From positions 5,708,501 to 5,772,500 of the forward strand of contig NZ_CP099760.1 in the NCBI RefSeq assembly GCF_040760005.1: a DNA stretch of 64,000 nucleotides, written 5' to 3'. Below, piece by piece: positions 44,252 through 53,632 of the stretch. Position 1 is the stretch's first letter; the number at the start of each line of letters is the position of its first letter. The DNA comes from Pseudomonas sp. stari2 (GTDB lineage Bacteria > Pseudomonadota > Gammaproteobacteria > Pseudomonadales > Pseudomonadaceae). Under the pieces are notes generated by a model. That model had not been told where the DNA came from. It did not search any database and saw only the letters and a program-made list of their open reading frames with translations. Made by a program: the position numbers and the translations under genes.

Positions 44252-44989
44252 ATGAGAAAGAACACTAGCGGTCCAAGATTCAAGGCACTCCTGGAAGCTG
44301 CGAATATCACCACCACGGGATTCGCAAAGTTCTGGGGCACGGAAGCCCAAAACGTTCATAACTGGTACACCCGAGGCGTACCCGCGTACCGCATGGAAGA
44401 AGTTGCGCGCCTGCTGTCCGTCAACAGCCAATGGCTGAAGACCGGTGAAGGCCCGAAAGAAGCGCCGCACCTGTACACCGCCGGCGACACACTGGATGCC
44501 CAGGCGATTCAGGGCGTCTATACGGTGCTCGAATCCACCGACATCGAACTGCCGCTCTACAAGGAAGCCCCTACGGCCCCTGGCTCCGACAAGACCCATG
44601 TCATCAAGGACCCGGAGCAAACCATCCGCCTGCCCCGCAGCCACCTCGAAACCCTGGAAATCCGCCACACCGACGCCATCTGCACCCACATGATCGGCAA
44701 CAGCATGGCCGAGAAAATCGAAGACGGCTCCACCCTCGCCATCGACCGCGGCCTGACCCAGGTTGTGGACGGCGAAATCTACGCCATCGAACACGACGGC
44801 ATGCTGCGCATCAAATACCTGCACCGCATGCCCGGCAACGCCTTGCGCCTGCGCAGCCACAACAGCGCCGAATACCCGGACGAAATCTTCCGGGCGGCGC
44901 AAATCGAGGAGCAGAGGATTCATGTATTGGGGTGGGTGTTCTGGTGGTCGACGCTGGGCAAACGGCGGCCGGTGGTGCCGTTTCTCTGA
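44252..44989 (+). CDS. S24 peptidase-like (LexA/CI-type) transcriptional regulator
   Basis: The 245-residue product has an N-terminal helix-turn-helix (FKALLEAANITTTGFAKFWGTEAQNVHNWYTRGVPAYRMEEVARLL) and a C-terminal S24 domain. The catalytic pair is S151 (in MIGNSMAEKIEDGS) and K188 (in MLRIKYLHRM), 37 residues apart just as in LexA. However, no Ala-Gly or Cys-Gly bond is found in the usual place 30-40 residues before the Ser; the only A-G (77-78) is too far away. It may be a phage-type or stress regulator; no target gene is adjacent. The start at 44252 has no clear ribosome-binding site and a GTG two codons earlier is possible. Confidence 0.82.
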   Translation: MRKNTSGPRFKALLEAANITTTGFAKFWGTEAQNVHNWYTRGVPAYRMEEVARLLSVNSQWLKTGEGPKEAPHLYTAGDTLDAQAIQGVYTVLESTDIELPLYKEAPTAPGSDKTHVIKDPEQTIRLPRSHLETLEIRHTDAICTHMIGNSMAEKIEDGSTLAIDRGLTQVVDGEIYAIEHDGMLRIKYLHRMPGNALRLRSHNSAEYPDEIFRAAQIEEQRIHVLGWVFWWSTLGKRRPVVPFL

Positions 44990-45000
44990 GTAACCCGGTG

Positions 45001-45030
45001 TGGTGGGAGCCAGCCTGCTGGCGATGAGGC
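45001..45030 (+). repeat. REP-like element
   Basis: GTGGGAGCCAGCCTGCTGGC is a variant of the Pseudomonas REP sequence also seen at 60837-60927, with the GCCAGC/GCTGGC palindrome at its centre. Confidence 0.6.
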
Positions 45031-45238
45031 CCTGAAAGTCGGTACAAATCCTGGATTTTCTCCAGTTTGATCGCTCTAAACCGCACTTCAAGCTGGGAAT
45101 CAGAAGCAAAACTCAGTATCCTGCGCCCCACATTCGCGCATCGACCCGCCAAGCGGCCCAGATGACGCCTGACGCGGCAGACCACTGTCTGACCAAGTCC
45201 CACAGCCGGGCGCAAGATCCGGGTGTACGTTTTGAAGG

Positions 45239-45303
45239 CTGGCGCGGTTTACCAAAAATAAACCAAGCCAGTCCCCGAGAAGCCGGCCACAAGCCGGCTT
45301 TTT
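45239..45303 (+). ncRNA. Possible 3' end of a small RNA (hairpin plus terminator)
   Basis: A hairpin (CTGGC..GGTTTA pairing with TAAACC..CCAG, 45239-45271) is followed by a terminator (AAGCCGGC at 45280-45287 with GCCGGCTT at 45293-45300, then T's). The nearest upstream gene stops about 290 bases away, so an independent short transcript is possible. The 5' end and strand are not proved. Confidence 0.3.
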
Positions 45304-45378
45304 AATGCCTGCTGAAAAGCCAAACCTACCGTCCGAAATCTGAATCGCCGCTTGCCGGATACCAAACGCGCTTGTACC

Positions 45379-45398
45379 GTAAAGACAAACGTCATTAC
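45379..45398 (+). promoter_or_regulatory. Probable RelB operator
   Basis: GTAAAGAC-AAAC-GTCATTAC is an inverted repeat with 8-base arms and one mismatch just before the relB start. RelB antitoxins repress their own operon, so this is a likely operator. Confidence 0.5.
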
Positions 45399-45410
45399 AG
45401 GTAACTCATC

Positions 45411-45650
45411 ATGGCATCCATCAACATTCGTATCGACGACGAACTGAAACAGCGCGCCTTCGCAGAGCTGGAAAAGCTCGGGCTGACACCCTCAGAGCTT
45501 CTGCGCCAAACGCTTCAATACGTCGCGGACCGGGGCAAACTACCATTCAAAGCGGCATTGATTAGCGAAGAAGATGAAGCGCTTATCGCCGTGGTCACTG
45601 AACGACTTGCCGCTCCTCAGCGAGTCAAGGTAAGTCTGGATGACCTATGA
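45411..45650 (+). CDS. RelB/DinJ family antitoxin
   Basis: A 79-residue antitoxin: MASINIRIDDELKQRAFAELEKLGLTPSELLRQTLQYVADRGKLPF is the ribbon-helix-helix DNA-binding part, and the acidic C-terminus (SEEDEALIAVVTERLAAPQRVKVSLDDL) would wrap the toxin. It represses its own operon together with the toxin and neutralises it. It overlaps the toxin gene by 11 bases. An inverted repeat lies just upstream. Confidence 0.88.
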   Translation: MASINIRIDDELKQRAFAELEKLGLTPSELLRQTLQYVADRGKLPFKAALISEEDEALIAVVTERLAAPQRVKVSLDDL

Positions 45651-45936
45651 CCTCGAGTTTGATCGTCGTGCATTGAAGGAATGGAACAAGCTGGGCGATA
45701 CGGTCCGTGAACAGTTCAAAAAGAAACTCGCCGAGGTTCTCGAAAATCCTCGCATAGAAGCCAACAGGCTTCGGGAACTGCCGGATTGCTACAAGGTGAA
45801 GCTGAAAAGTGCTGGATATCGCCTGATTTATCAGGTGATTGATCACGAAATTGTGGTGTTCGTAGTCGCTATCGGAAAGAGGGAGCGAGAGGCGGCTTAT
45901 GACGCTGCACAGGATCGACTGTCGTCCCAACCCTGA
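45640..45936 (+). CDS. RelE family mRNA interferase toxin
   Basis: A 98-residue RelE-like toxin that would cleave mRNA in the ribosomal A site. Pattern: MTYDLEFDRRALKEWNKLGDTVREQFKKKLAEVLENPRIEANRLRELPDCYKVKLKSAGYRLIYQVIDHEIVVFVVAIGKREREAAYDAA, with the basic residues (K52-54 and R61/R81-type positions in E. coli RelE) visible in KVKLKSAGYRL and IGKRE. It is translated from an ATG inside relB. This is the downstream member of a complete, apparently intact type II pair. Confidence 0.9.
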   Translation: MTYDLEFDRRALKEWNKLGDTVREQFKKKLAEVLENPRIEANRLRELPDCYKVKLKSAGYRLIYQVIDHEIVVFVVAIGKREREAAYDAAQDRLSSQP

Positions 45937-45964
45937 GCCAGTTAATCATTAGGGTCAATTCTGA

Positions 45965-45990
45965 AATTGGGCAGCACCTGCTGCCCAATT
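45965..45990. terminator. Convergent terminator between relE and yfaP-like gene
   Basis: AATTGGGCAGCA and TGCTGCCCAATT form a perfect 12-bp stem in the gap between the two convergent genes. The flanking T-rich side is on the minus strand, so it serves best for the yfa cluster. Confidence 0.7.
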
Positions 45991-45994
45991 ACCC

Positions 45995-46807
45995 TCACGG
46001 ATAACTAAACGACTTCACCAACGTCAACTCCCCCACCGCCCGCATCGGCACCAGGAACGTCTCCATCTTCTCGCTGGGTGTCCCTTCCTCGGTAATCACC
46101 GTGACCTGCGCCGTAGTCAGCGGCTGTACCGCCTCTTCCCCACCTTCATCATCCCCGCGATAACCACCGCCAAAGTAGTTCACATACACCAGATACTGCC
46201 CCTTGATCGGCGCCGGCATGGCGAAGATTTCCGGGCCGTAACCAGTGGTCACGTCGACGTCCAGCGCGGCGCCGTTGGGAGCTACGCGGTCGCCGTACCA
46301 GATGTGCGCGCCGTCAGGTGTGATCAGGTGCAGGTCGAGGTCGGTGCCGTCGCTGTCCCAGGACAGCAGCACGCGCAGCTTGGCCGGGGTGGCGCCGCCG
46401 CTGACGTTGAGGAATTGCGTGCGGTGGCGTTGCTGGCCGTCGGGGCTGCGCACTTCGACGCTGTTGCTGCCGTTGGGGAAGGAGAACGGGCGATCGAAGC
46501 GACCGCTGTCGTCGATTTTAAGCGGCATGCTGACGCCGTTGACGATCAGGCGGCCGGGCTCTTTGCTCTTCGGGGTGGCTTTGATTTCGCCGCTGATGCG
46601 CGCGGTGTTGGCCTGGCCGACCGGGGTGTTCACCGAGGAGGCCGGGTAGTTGACGGTCTGGCGAAAGCTCTCGCCCTCACCTTCAGGCGCGCCGCTGCGC
46701 CAGCCGCCGATCGGGGTGTCGAGTTTGACGCTGTCGGCGGCCATCGCCATCGGCAATGCATTGAGCGCGCAGAGCAACAGCAAGACCTGTGGATAACGGA
46801 GTGTCAT
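45995..46807 (-). CDS. DUF2135 (YfaP-like) periplasmic protein, copy 1
   Basis: A 270-residue exported protein with a signal peptide ending near AMAADSV. The first part (DTPIGGWRSGAPEGEG) and the core (VNGVSMPLKIDDSGRFDRPFSFPNGSNSVEVRSPDGQ, LSWDSDGTDLDLHLITPDGAHIWYGD, YLVYVNYFGGGY) match the YfaP/DUF2135 family. It is the last gene of a six-gene minus-strand cluster that includes yfaQ-, yfaS-, yfaT- and yfaA-like genes. It is paralogous to the gene at 55393-56184, the first in the cluster. The function of the family is unknown. Confidence 0.88.
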   Translation of the reverse strand: MTLRYPQVLLLLCALNALPMAMAADSVKLDTPIGGWRSGAPEGEGESFRQTVNYPASSVNTPVGQANTARISGEIKATPKSKEPGRLIVNGVSMPLKIDDSGRFDRPFSFPNGSNSVEVRSPDGQQRHRTQFLNVSGGATPAKLRVLLSWDSDGTDLDLHLITPDGAHIWYGDRVAPNGAALDVDVTTGYGPEIFAMPAPIKGQYLVYVNYFGGGYRGDDEGGEEAVQPLTTAQVTVITEEGTPSEKMETFLVPMRAVGELTLVKSFSYP

Positions 46808-46810
46808 GGT

Positions 46811-48430
46811 CTATTCCAGCAAAAGGTGACGGGCGAGCCCTTCGATGTAGGTTTCATCCTGGCCGTTGGGGTGTGCTTCAAAGGCCAGGTGCAGGTATTC
46901 GTGAGTCAGGTCGAGGCGGTCCTGCAAAGTCAGTACGCCGCGCACATAGATGCGCTGACGTTCGCGGTCGACGAAGGGGCGGCCGAAGGCGAGTTTGCAG
47001 ACGGCGAAAGTGCTGACTTCGTTGTAGCCGGTTTCGCTTTCCAGCCTAGTACGCCAGCCGCGCCGCTGTTTTTGCAGCCAGTCTTGCGCGGCGGGCAGCG
47101 CTTCGCAGGACGCCACCGGGTTGTCCCAGCGACTGAGGCTCGCGCGCGGATAAGCGTGCAGCAGAATCGCGTCGTAACGCTGGCCGGCATTGGCTTGTTC
47201 GACGGCTTGTTGCCAGGCCAGCTTGTCGGGGCCGGGTTGATCGGAGTGATAGGTGACGGTGCTGCCGGCCAGCACCAGATCTGACGTCCACGCGGCGATG
47301 TTGCGTGATTCGGCGGAGGCTGGACGTGGTGCGACCCGTTGACGGGTGCTGCTGTCATCGATGCTCAGGCATTCGCCGTTGCGCGTGGCGTTTTGCAGCA
47401 GATACGTACGGATCGCCACGGCCAATGCCTTAGCCGCTTCAGCAGGTTCCGGTTTGGCTTCACGCTCAAGAACTCGAGCGACGTACTCTTCACGATCCAG
47501 CCGCGCCACAAGCTTGTCGTTGAGCAGAAACAGTTCGCCGTCGCTGTAGATATCCAGCGCATTGCCGTTGGCGAATTCGACATGGTAATCGCCCTGCAAC
47601 GGGCCGGAACCCGCCACCCGATCACCGGCCAGAACCCGGGTAACGGGATAACGCGAAAACAAACCGACCTCGACACATCGCCCCGCGTCCGCCGGCCATG
47701 ACGCGGGCAACACCGTCGCCAACGCCGAACCGTAATGCCGCAGAACCATCTGACTGGTGCCCCGGCCACCGGCCCAGATCGGCGAACCGTCCGCCGTCCA
47801 GCCAGCGAAACCGCCCTGACGTGATTGCGGGTCCTGATCGCCGAGCCAGCTCCAGGTTTTCACCCGCAAGCGTCCGCCGAGTTCACCGACGACATTGCCG
47901 TCCGCCGCGTTCAGCACCACGTCGAGCAGCGCCCGGCGCAGCTGATCCTGAGCCGGCAACCTAGACAAAACCTTCAGCAAGTCAGCCACGGACACCCGGG
48001 TAGCCGGTTGCACCGATGGTAGCTCCAGCAACCACGAAGGCGCCTGTCGCGCCTGCCAATAGGTTCTCCAGTCGCCAGCAGTTATGCCCAACCGCGCCGG
48101 CTCGAAATACAGCCCGCAGGATTTCACCAGCGCCTGTTCACGTTCGATCTTGCCGCCCGAAGCGCAGCAATAGACTTCTTCCTTCGACTGTCCGCGACAT
48201 TCATACGCCGGTTCCCGTGCGCCGGTATCCACCAGCCACGCGTAAACGAACACCTTCCACAGACTGCCCAGCGGCGTCTCCAGCGACGATGGCAACGGCT
48301 CGCGAGCGGTCAGTTGCGTGGTGTTCAGCGACAACAGTTCGCCCTTGTAAGCCACGCGCAACGGTTCATCCTGTGCCGTCGCCAGCGCAGGAATCACACA
48401 CATCAGCAGCCACAGCAGCGGCCGGGTCAT
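46811..48430 (-). CDS. DUF2300 (YfaQ-like) periplasmic protein
   Basis: A 539-residue protein from the ATG at 48430 with a signal peptide (MTRPLLWLLMCVIPALATAQDE). The visible C-terminal region has DLTHEYLHLAFEAHPNGQDETYIEGLARHLLLE, in which H-E-Y-L-H looks like a metallopeptidase-type HExxH. A SpoIID-like segment is suggested by EEYVARVLEREAKPEPAEAAKALAVAIRTYLL, so it may be related to amidase-enhancer proteins. Start: the stop of the yfaS-like gene is one base upstream. The function is not established. Confidence 0.82.
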   Translation of the reverse strand: MTRPLLWLLMCVIPALATAQDEPLRVAYKGELLSLNTTQLTAREPLPSSLETPLGSLWKVFVYAWLVDTGAREPAYECRGQSKEEVYCCASGGKIEREQALVKSCGLYFEPARLGITAGDWRTYWQARQAPSWLLELPSVQPATRVSVADLLKVLSRLPAQDQLRRALLDVVLNAADGNVVGELGGRLRVKTWSWLGDQDPQSRQGGFAGWTADGSPIWAGGRGTSQMVLRHYGSALATVLPASWPADAGRCVEVGLFSRYPVTRVLAGDRVAGSGPLQGDYHVEFANGNALDIYSDGELFLLNDKLVARLDREEYVARVLEREAKPEPAEAAKALAVAIRTYLLQNATRNGECLSIDDSSTRQRVAPRPASAESRNIAAWTSDLVLAGSTVTYHSDQPGPDKLAWQQAVEQANAGQRYDAILLHAYPRASLSRWDNPVASCEALPAAQDWLQKQRRGWRTRLESETGYNEVSTFAVCKLAFGRPFVDRERQRIYVRGVLTLQDRLDLTHEYLHLAFEAHPNGQDETYIEGLARHLLLE

Positions 48431-48431
48431 G

Positions 48432-51400
48432 TCAGTTGACCGTGACCTGACCGAGGGCCGCTTTCGCTTCGCGGGCCTGATGCTGCGGTGCGTAGACCTG
48501 AGTGAAACGCACCGGTGGCAGGTTGAACTGGCCTTTCTGCGAGAAACGCACCAGATGGCGCAGACGCAATTCACCGCTCAGCGCATCCACCGGCACCGCG
48601 TAGGCTAGTTGGCCCGGTTCGAAACGTGCTTTCTCCAGCGCGGTCGGCTCGGTGCCGTCCTTGCCCTGCAACTTGATGCCCCACGTGGTGCGCTCGACAT
48701 CGGCGCCCGGCGGCAACGGCACTTCGAGCATGCCGTAGCGCAGCGGTTTCGGTGCTTTGCTGGTGAGGATCACTTCGTCCAGATACAGACTGTCGCTGGA
48801 CAACGGCTTGCTGCCGACCGGTTCCAGTTTGAAGGTGAAGGCTTCGTCACCCGGCACCAGACGCGACAGGCGACGAGTGATAGTCACCGCCATCGGATCG
48901 ACCGCCGGTTGCTGGGTCTGGAAGCTCAACGCGGCACGCAACGGACGCTCCTGAGTGCCCGACACCGTCAACACGCTCGGCACCGGCGCAGCCCCCTGCC
49001 ACGTCCAGAACATCTCGCCGGTCGCGCCGTAGTTTTTCTTCCAGCCGTCGCCCGGTGCCAGCGCGATGGTCGGCGACGCCTGAGCGATGCTGCGTTGCAG
49101 CCAGGTCAGCGCCAGCGCACGTTCGAGGGTCGATTGCTGCGGCAGCAGGCGCTGCAACAACGCTGTTGCACGGGCCTGATCGAACGGTTGCAGCGACAGG
49201 TTCAATGCTTCGACAAACGGTTGCGAGCTGACGGCCAAACGCTGTTGCGCAGCGCCCAGCTGACGGTTGAACGCGTCCGGCAAAGCGACTTTCGACTGCG
49301 TGGCCAGCGATGCGGTCAAGACCCGCGCCGCCGCCAGACCGAGCGCCGAATCCGGATCGCCCATCACCAGACTGTCTTCGCCGTCGTCCATCAGGGTTTC
49401 GGCATTGCCTTCCCCGGCCTTGGCCAGATCCTCCAGCAAACCGCTAAGCAGCGTGTTGACCGGCAAGTGCATCTGTTTGGCGAACGACAGGATCAGCGCC
49501 CGTTGCAGCAACGGCGTGTTCGGCGCCTGCTTGGCGTAGACCTCCAACACCCGCTGCCAGTGCTCCGGCGGCAAGGTCAGCTCCAACACCTGGCTGGCGT
49601 TCCAGTCGGCGTAATAGGCGTAAGCGGTGAGGAACGCATCCGGCTCGCCGTCGAAGCCCCACCAGGTGAAGCTCGCCGACGGCCCGGCCATTTGCACCAG
49701 ACGCAGACGGCTGTTCTGCATGATCAAACGCAAGCGGTCACGGATCTGCGGGTTCGATGCCAGCGACGGATAGGCGATGCTCAGCGGCAGCAAGCGGCTG
49801 GCGGTCTGCTCGACGCCGCCGTACGGATAGCTGAGCAGGTCGTCGAGGGCCGAACGGAACAGCGCTTGCGGGCTGTCATCCAGACGCAGGCGAATGTCGG
49901 TGGCGTCTGCCGGAAGGCTCAGCGGCGTGTCACCGCTGGCTACGTCGAGGCTTTGAGTCTGCGTCACTTGCCAGCCTTCGCCGGTCGCGGTCAGGCGCAC
50001 CGCGAGGGCGTCGGCGGTTTTGCCGTCCTGCACCAGTTCGGCGCTCCACTCGCCGGTGGCCAAGGCGAAGGCCGGCAGCGGCAGGTAGTTGATGCCGTTG
50101 TTCAGGGTCACCGGCAGGCGCTGTTCGGCGCCGGCGTAGTGCGTCACCAGCTCAGCCTTGACCGGCTTCTCGGCCTGGCTGAAGGCGAACACGCCAAGTT
50201 GCGGCTGATCGCCCTTGCGGAATTTGCTTGGCCCGCTCCACTTCAGGTACAGCGGTTTTTCCGAGCGGACGAACTGCTTCTTCTGCCCGACCTGACCGTC
50301 ATCGGCAATCGCCCGCGCAGTGATGCGCCAGCGAGTCAGCGAGTCCGGCATTTTGAAGGTGAAGCGGGTCTTGCCGTCGGCATCGGTCAGCAACTCAGGC
50401 TGCCACGCAGCGGTGTCGACGTCTTCGCGACGCGGCCGCTCCAGCACTTTCACCCCGCGCTCGCTGCGGTTGGCCTTGCCCGGCGCGCCAGGGCTGCCCG
50501 GCAATGCCACGTCGTAACTGATGAACGACAGGCTGGCGCTGGTGCGCACGTTATTGCGGCGCGGGTGATAGAAGAACTGATCAATGGTCGGCGCGACTTC
50601 CGGTTGCAACGCGTAGACCATTTCATCCACGACGCTGACCGTCAGGTGCGCCGGCACAGCCTTGCCGGCGAATTGCGTGGTCAGGTCGACCGTCACGGTA
50701 TCGCCCGGTTGATAGGTGTCTTTGTCGGTCTTGATCGCCACGTCGATCTGCGGCGCAACAACCTTGATCCCCGCGTTCTGAAAGCTGTACTGACCGCCCT
50801 TGGTGTACAGCACCGAGAACGTCAGGTTCGGCGCAAAGTTGTTCTTCACAGGAATGCGTGCGCGGTATTGGGTTTCGCTGAGTTTTTCCAGTTTCAGCCA
50901 GTCGCCGCCCTTGGCCAGCAGCGCGGTAGCTTCAACCTTGTCGCGCTCCAGCGACAGCAGTGCATCGCTGACAGGCTCCGGGAAAGTGATCAGCGCCAGT
51001 GCTTCGTCGCCGGCCTTGTACTCGGGTTTGTCGAGGACGATTTCCACGGTGCCCGGCACAGCCTTGACGCCGTCGCCAGTGACCGAATGGCCGGTGCCAC
51101 CAAGCACCCGGCCGAACTGATCCTTCAGCGACAGGTTGTAGGTCCCCGGACGATCGAACGTCACGCTGAAGCCTTTGTCTTTCGCCGCCAGTTTGCCTTC
51201 GCCGGTGGTCTGGTCTTCGAGTCGAACCCAGCTATAGCCGCTCGGCACCACGGCCTGGGCCTGTTCACTGCCGCCCTCGTTGGCGTAGCTGAACGCGACC
51301 TTGTCACCGACCGCGCTGAAACGCTGCGGCGCAGTCAGACGGAAGCTGGCGGCGCCACGGTCGATGAGGATTTCCTTGGTGGTCTTGACCCGATACGCCG

Positions 51401-52997
51401 CGCCATCGCTGGCGAACACGGTGAGCATGTAGCGGCTCGGTTTGTCGGCGGCCGGCAGGTCGAGGGTCGCGTTGCCCTTGCTGTCGGTGGTCAGTTCGGT
51501 GCTGGTCAGCTCCACCGGGAATTGCCCGAGGTATTGCAGCTCGTTGTCGACCATCGACAGTTGCTGGGCGCGCAGGCTCAGGGTCAGTTTGGCGTTGGCC
51601 ACCGGTTTTCCATCCGGGTACAGGAGCACCAGGCTGCCCTTCACCGGTTCGCCGGTGCGGTAATCCTGCTTGGCCAGATTCAGCGAGATTTCGAAGTGCG
51701 GTTTGATGTACTCCGCCACCCGGAAGGCGCTGCTGTAGGCTTGATCCTTATAGTTGAAACGCAGCTCATAACCACCGGCCACCGCGTTGTCCGGCAACTG
51801 GAAGCGGCCCTGGGTGCCGGCCTTCGAATCGAGTTTCAGATCGAGCCGCTGCAACTCGGTGCCGGTCGCATCGAGCACGCTGACATTGACGTCCGCCGCC
51901 CCCGGCAACACCGAATCCCGCGCGTTCTTGAATTCGCGGCCGACGATTTTCAGCGACACCCAATCGCCCGGGCGATACAGCGGCCGATCGGTGAAGGCAT
52001 AGAGTTTGGTGTCGTAGATTTCGCTGTCGTAATAGAAGTTTTCCGAGACGAACACCCCGCCCTCTTCGTCCTCGCCGATGACGAACGAACGCTCGGGGCT
52101 TACGTGTTTCAGGCGCAGCAGACCATCGGTATCGGTGGCGCCGCTGCTCATTACACCGAGGCCGTCGGTCCACAGCACATTGACCTTCGGCACCGAGCTG
52201 CCTTCGTGTTTGCGTGCGGCCCAAACCAGCAATTCATCACCGGCAATCTTGCTCACCGCGACGGTGTTGGAAACGAAAACCATGGTGGTCGCGCGGTACT
52301 TGCCAATCAGCGCTTCGACCAGATACAGACCCGGTTTCAGGTTACCCAGCGGGATGTAAACGTTACCCGGCGCAACACTGACGAACTCGCTGGAAGACCC
52401 GGCCAGATTCACCCCGGCAGGCGGCTGAATCGGCTTGGCCTGCCACAGCGGATAACGGAACTGGCTGACCACCGGCAGCCCCGGAATCAGGGCAAATTGC
52501 GGATGAGCGTCGTACGGCGTCGGCGCCGCGATGGCGTTGCCCATCTTCAGTTCCGGCACCTCCTCGGTGACTTGCTGGCGCGACTCGTAGGAGAACGCAC
52601 GCTGCATCACCCGACGGGATTTGCGGTACCAGTTGTCCCACAGGTACGCGAGGGTATTCGACAGGCCTTCGCCCTTGAACTGGCCGTCGCTGACCACGCG
52701 GTGCAGGTTCTTCTGGCGCTTGAGGAAGTCCAGGGGCTTGTCGATCTTGTACACGCGGATGTCGGCGCCGCCGTACGGTTCCATGCGGAAGCGACGGTAG
52801 TCACGGCCCGGTGCTTCGAGGCGCACCACCGCCTGCTCGTCGCTGGCGAAACTGCTGTCGGCCAGCAGGAAAAAGCTTTCACCGGAGACCGGCGTGTAGC
52901 CGCTTGGCTCCACGGTGTCTTCGGCATTCACGGCCGAAAACGGCAGGACCAAGAGCAACAGAAAAGGCAGTAAACGCAGCATGCGGGCACCGGTCAT
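48432..52997 (-). CDS. Alpha-2-macroglobulin family protein (YfaS-like)
   Basis: A 1521-residue exported protein with signal [20 protein letters not shown]. Bacterial alpha-2-macroglobulins trap proteases in the periplasm. MG domains fill the first two thirds ([40 protein letters not shown]), [39 protein letters not shown] is a typical pre-thioester block, and the thioester domain starts [15 protein letters not shown]. The thioester Cys of the CxEQ motif is Gly1061, so the covalent trap is lost, as in the E. coli YfaS branch. The start at 52997 overlaps the upstream stop (ATGA); 52982 is an alternative. Confidence 0.92.
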   Translation of the reverse strand: MTGARMLRLLPFLLLLVLPFSAVNAEDTVEPSGYTPVSGESFFLLADSSFASDEQAVVRLEAPGRDYRRFRMEPYGGADIRVYKIDKPLDFLKRQKNLHRVVSDGQFKGEGLSNTLAYLWDNWYRKSRRVMQRAFSYESRQQVTEEVPELKMGNAIAAPTPYDAHPQFALIPGLPVVSQFRYPLWQAKPIQPPAGVNLAGSSSEFVSVAPGNVYIPLGNLKPGLYLVEALIGKYRATTMVFVSNTVAVSKIAGDELLVWAARKHEGSSVPKVNVLWTDGLGVMSSGATDTDGLLRLKHVSPERSFVIGEDEEGGVFVSENFYYDSEIYDTKLYAFTDRPLYRPGDWVSLKIVGREFKNARDSVLPGAADVNVSVLDATGTELQRLDLKLDSKAGTQGRFQLPDNAVAGGYELRFNYKDQAYSSAFRVAEYIKPHFEISLNLAKQDYRTGEPVKGSLVLLYPDGKPVANAKLTLSLRAQQLSMVDNELQYLGQFPVELTSTELTTDSKGNATLDLPAADKPSRYMLTVFASDGAAYRVKTTKEILIDRGAASFRLTAPQRFSAVGDKVAFSYANEGGSEQAQAVVPSGYSWVRLEDQTTGEGKLAAKDKGFSVTFDRPGTYNLSLKDQFGRVLGGTGHSVTGDGVKAVPGTVEIVLDKPEYKAGDEALALITFPEPVSDALLSLERDKVEATALLAKGGDWLKLEKLSETQYRARIPVKNNFAPNLTFSVLYTKGGQYSFQNAGIKVVAPQIDVAIKTDKDTYQPGDTVTVDLTTQFAGKAVPAHLTVSVVDEMVYALQPEVAPTIDQFFYHPRRNNVRTSASLSFISYDVALPGSPGAPGKANRSERGVKVLERPRREDVDTAAWQPELLTDADGKTRFTFKMPDSLTRWRITARAIADDGQVGQKKQFVRSEKPLYLKWSGPSKFRKGDQPQLGVFAFSQAEKPVKAELVTHYAGAEQRLPVTLNNGINYLPLPAFALATGEWSAELVQDGKTADALAVRLTATGEGWQVTQTQSLDVASGDTPLSLPADATDIRLRLDDSPQALFRSALDDLLSYPYGGVEQTASRLLPLSIAYPSLASNPQIRDRLRLIMQNSRLRLVQMAGPSASFTWWGFDGEPDAFLTAYAYYADWNASQVLELTLPPEHWQRVLEVYAKQAPNTPLLQRALILSFAKQMHLPVNTLLSGLLEDLAKAGEGNAETLMDDGEDSLVMGDPDSALGLAAARVLTASLATQSKVALPDAFNRQLGAAQQRLAVSSQPFVEALNLSLQPFDQARATALLQRLLPQQSTLERALALTWLQRSIAQASPTIALAPGDGWKKNYGATGEMFWTWQGAAPVPSVLTVSGTQERPLRAALSFQTQQPAVDPMAVTITRRLSRLVPGDEAFTFKLEPVGSKPLSSDSLYLDEVILTSKAPKPLRYGMLEVPLPPGADVERTTWGIKLQGKDGTEPTALEKARFEPGQLAYAVPVDALSGELRLRHLVRFSQKGQFNLPPVRFTQVYAPQHQAREAKAALGQVTVN

Positions 52998-53632
52998 TGG
53001 GAGAGAAAGTTCAGTCGATAGACGCCGATGAAGTTGGGGTTGGCTGCGTCGGGTATCCATCGAGTGTCCTTCCATGTCATGAGTTGCTGCAGGCTTGCCG
53101 ATCGCATGCCGTTGTCGGTTGGGGTGGTCGTGCCGGTGTGATAGGCGATGTAGCGGCCCATCCAGATCATCAGGTGCTGGTCGTCGCCCTGATCGAAAAA
53201 CATCAGATCGCCGGGCCGCGCCTGGGACACGTCGCGGCCGATCAGATGGCTGTTGAACTGAATCAATTTAATCGCGTTGACGTAGGGCCCGACCTTGCCG
53301 CCGCCCTGCTGCCATTGCTGGGCGAACTTGCGTTGCTCGTCGCTCAACGCCAGCTCCGGCGGCAGGTAGCGGTTGGACACGCCATTGCTGCGCAGCCATT
53401 TGTCGTCATGGACTTTCAGCGCTTCGTTGGCGGCAAACCGCACCAGCCCTGCGCAGTCCTGCTGATACCAGCGCGGGCTCGGGCCTTTGCTCAACTGCTC
53501 CTGAGCGATGCGCACGAACCAGGCGCGAAAGACCTGGGATTGCGCAGGATCGAGCGTCGGCGTTTCGACTGCTCGGGCATCCGCGCTCAGTAACAGCGCG
53601 AGCAAGCCGAGGCTGCGGATCAATCCAGTCAC
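52994..53632 (-). CDS. DUF1175 (YfaT-like) periplasmic protein
   Basis: A 212-residue protein with a signal peptide ([21 protein letters not shown]). The GTG start at 53632 overlaps the upstream stop as GTGA. The rest ([56 protein letters not shown]) shows a Cys-His arrangement resembling NlpC/P60 or CHAP-type papain-fold peptidases: Cys in [11 protein letters not shown] and His in DQHLMIW. This suggests but does not prove a peptidase. It is coupled to the yfaS-like gene downstream. Confidence 0.85.
   Translation of the reverse strand: MTGLIRSLGLLALLLSADARAVETPTLDPAQSQVFRAWFVRIAQEQLSKGPSPRWYQQDCAGLVRFAANEALKVHDDKWLRSNGVSNRYLPPELALSDEQRKFAQQWQQGGGKVGPYVNAIKLIQFNSHLIGRDVSQARPGDLMFFDQGDDQHLMIWMGRYIAYHTGTTTPTDNGMRSASLQQLMTWKDTRWIPDAANPNFIGVYRLNFLSQ

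Larger units (their letters stand above)
44990..45410 (+). other. 421-base intergenic region with REP-like element and candidate small RNA end
   Basis: No protein gene is supported. It contains a REP-like palindrome at 45001-45030, a hairpin at 45239-45271 and an intrinsic terminator at 45280-45303 that belongs to no visible gene, and then the relBE promoter/operator at about 45370-45400. Confidence 0.5.

Noticed and set aside
45100..45240. tRNA gene in the gap upstream of relBE
   Set aside because: No cloverleaf, T-loop consensus or CCA end could be built from the sequence.
48609..52973. A 1454-codon open frame on the plus strand, antisense to the macroglobulin gene
   Set aside because: It mirrors the GC-rich codon pattern of the real gene, has a composition unlike a protein (very rich in Arg, Gln, His) and no motif or ribosome-binding site.
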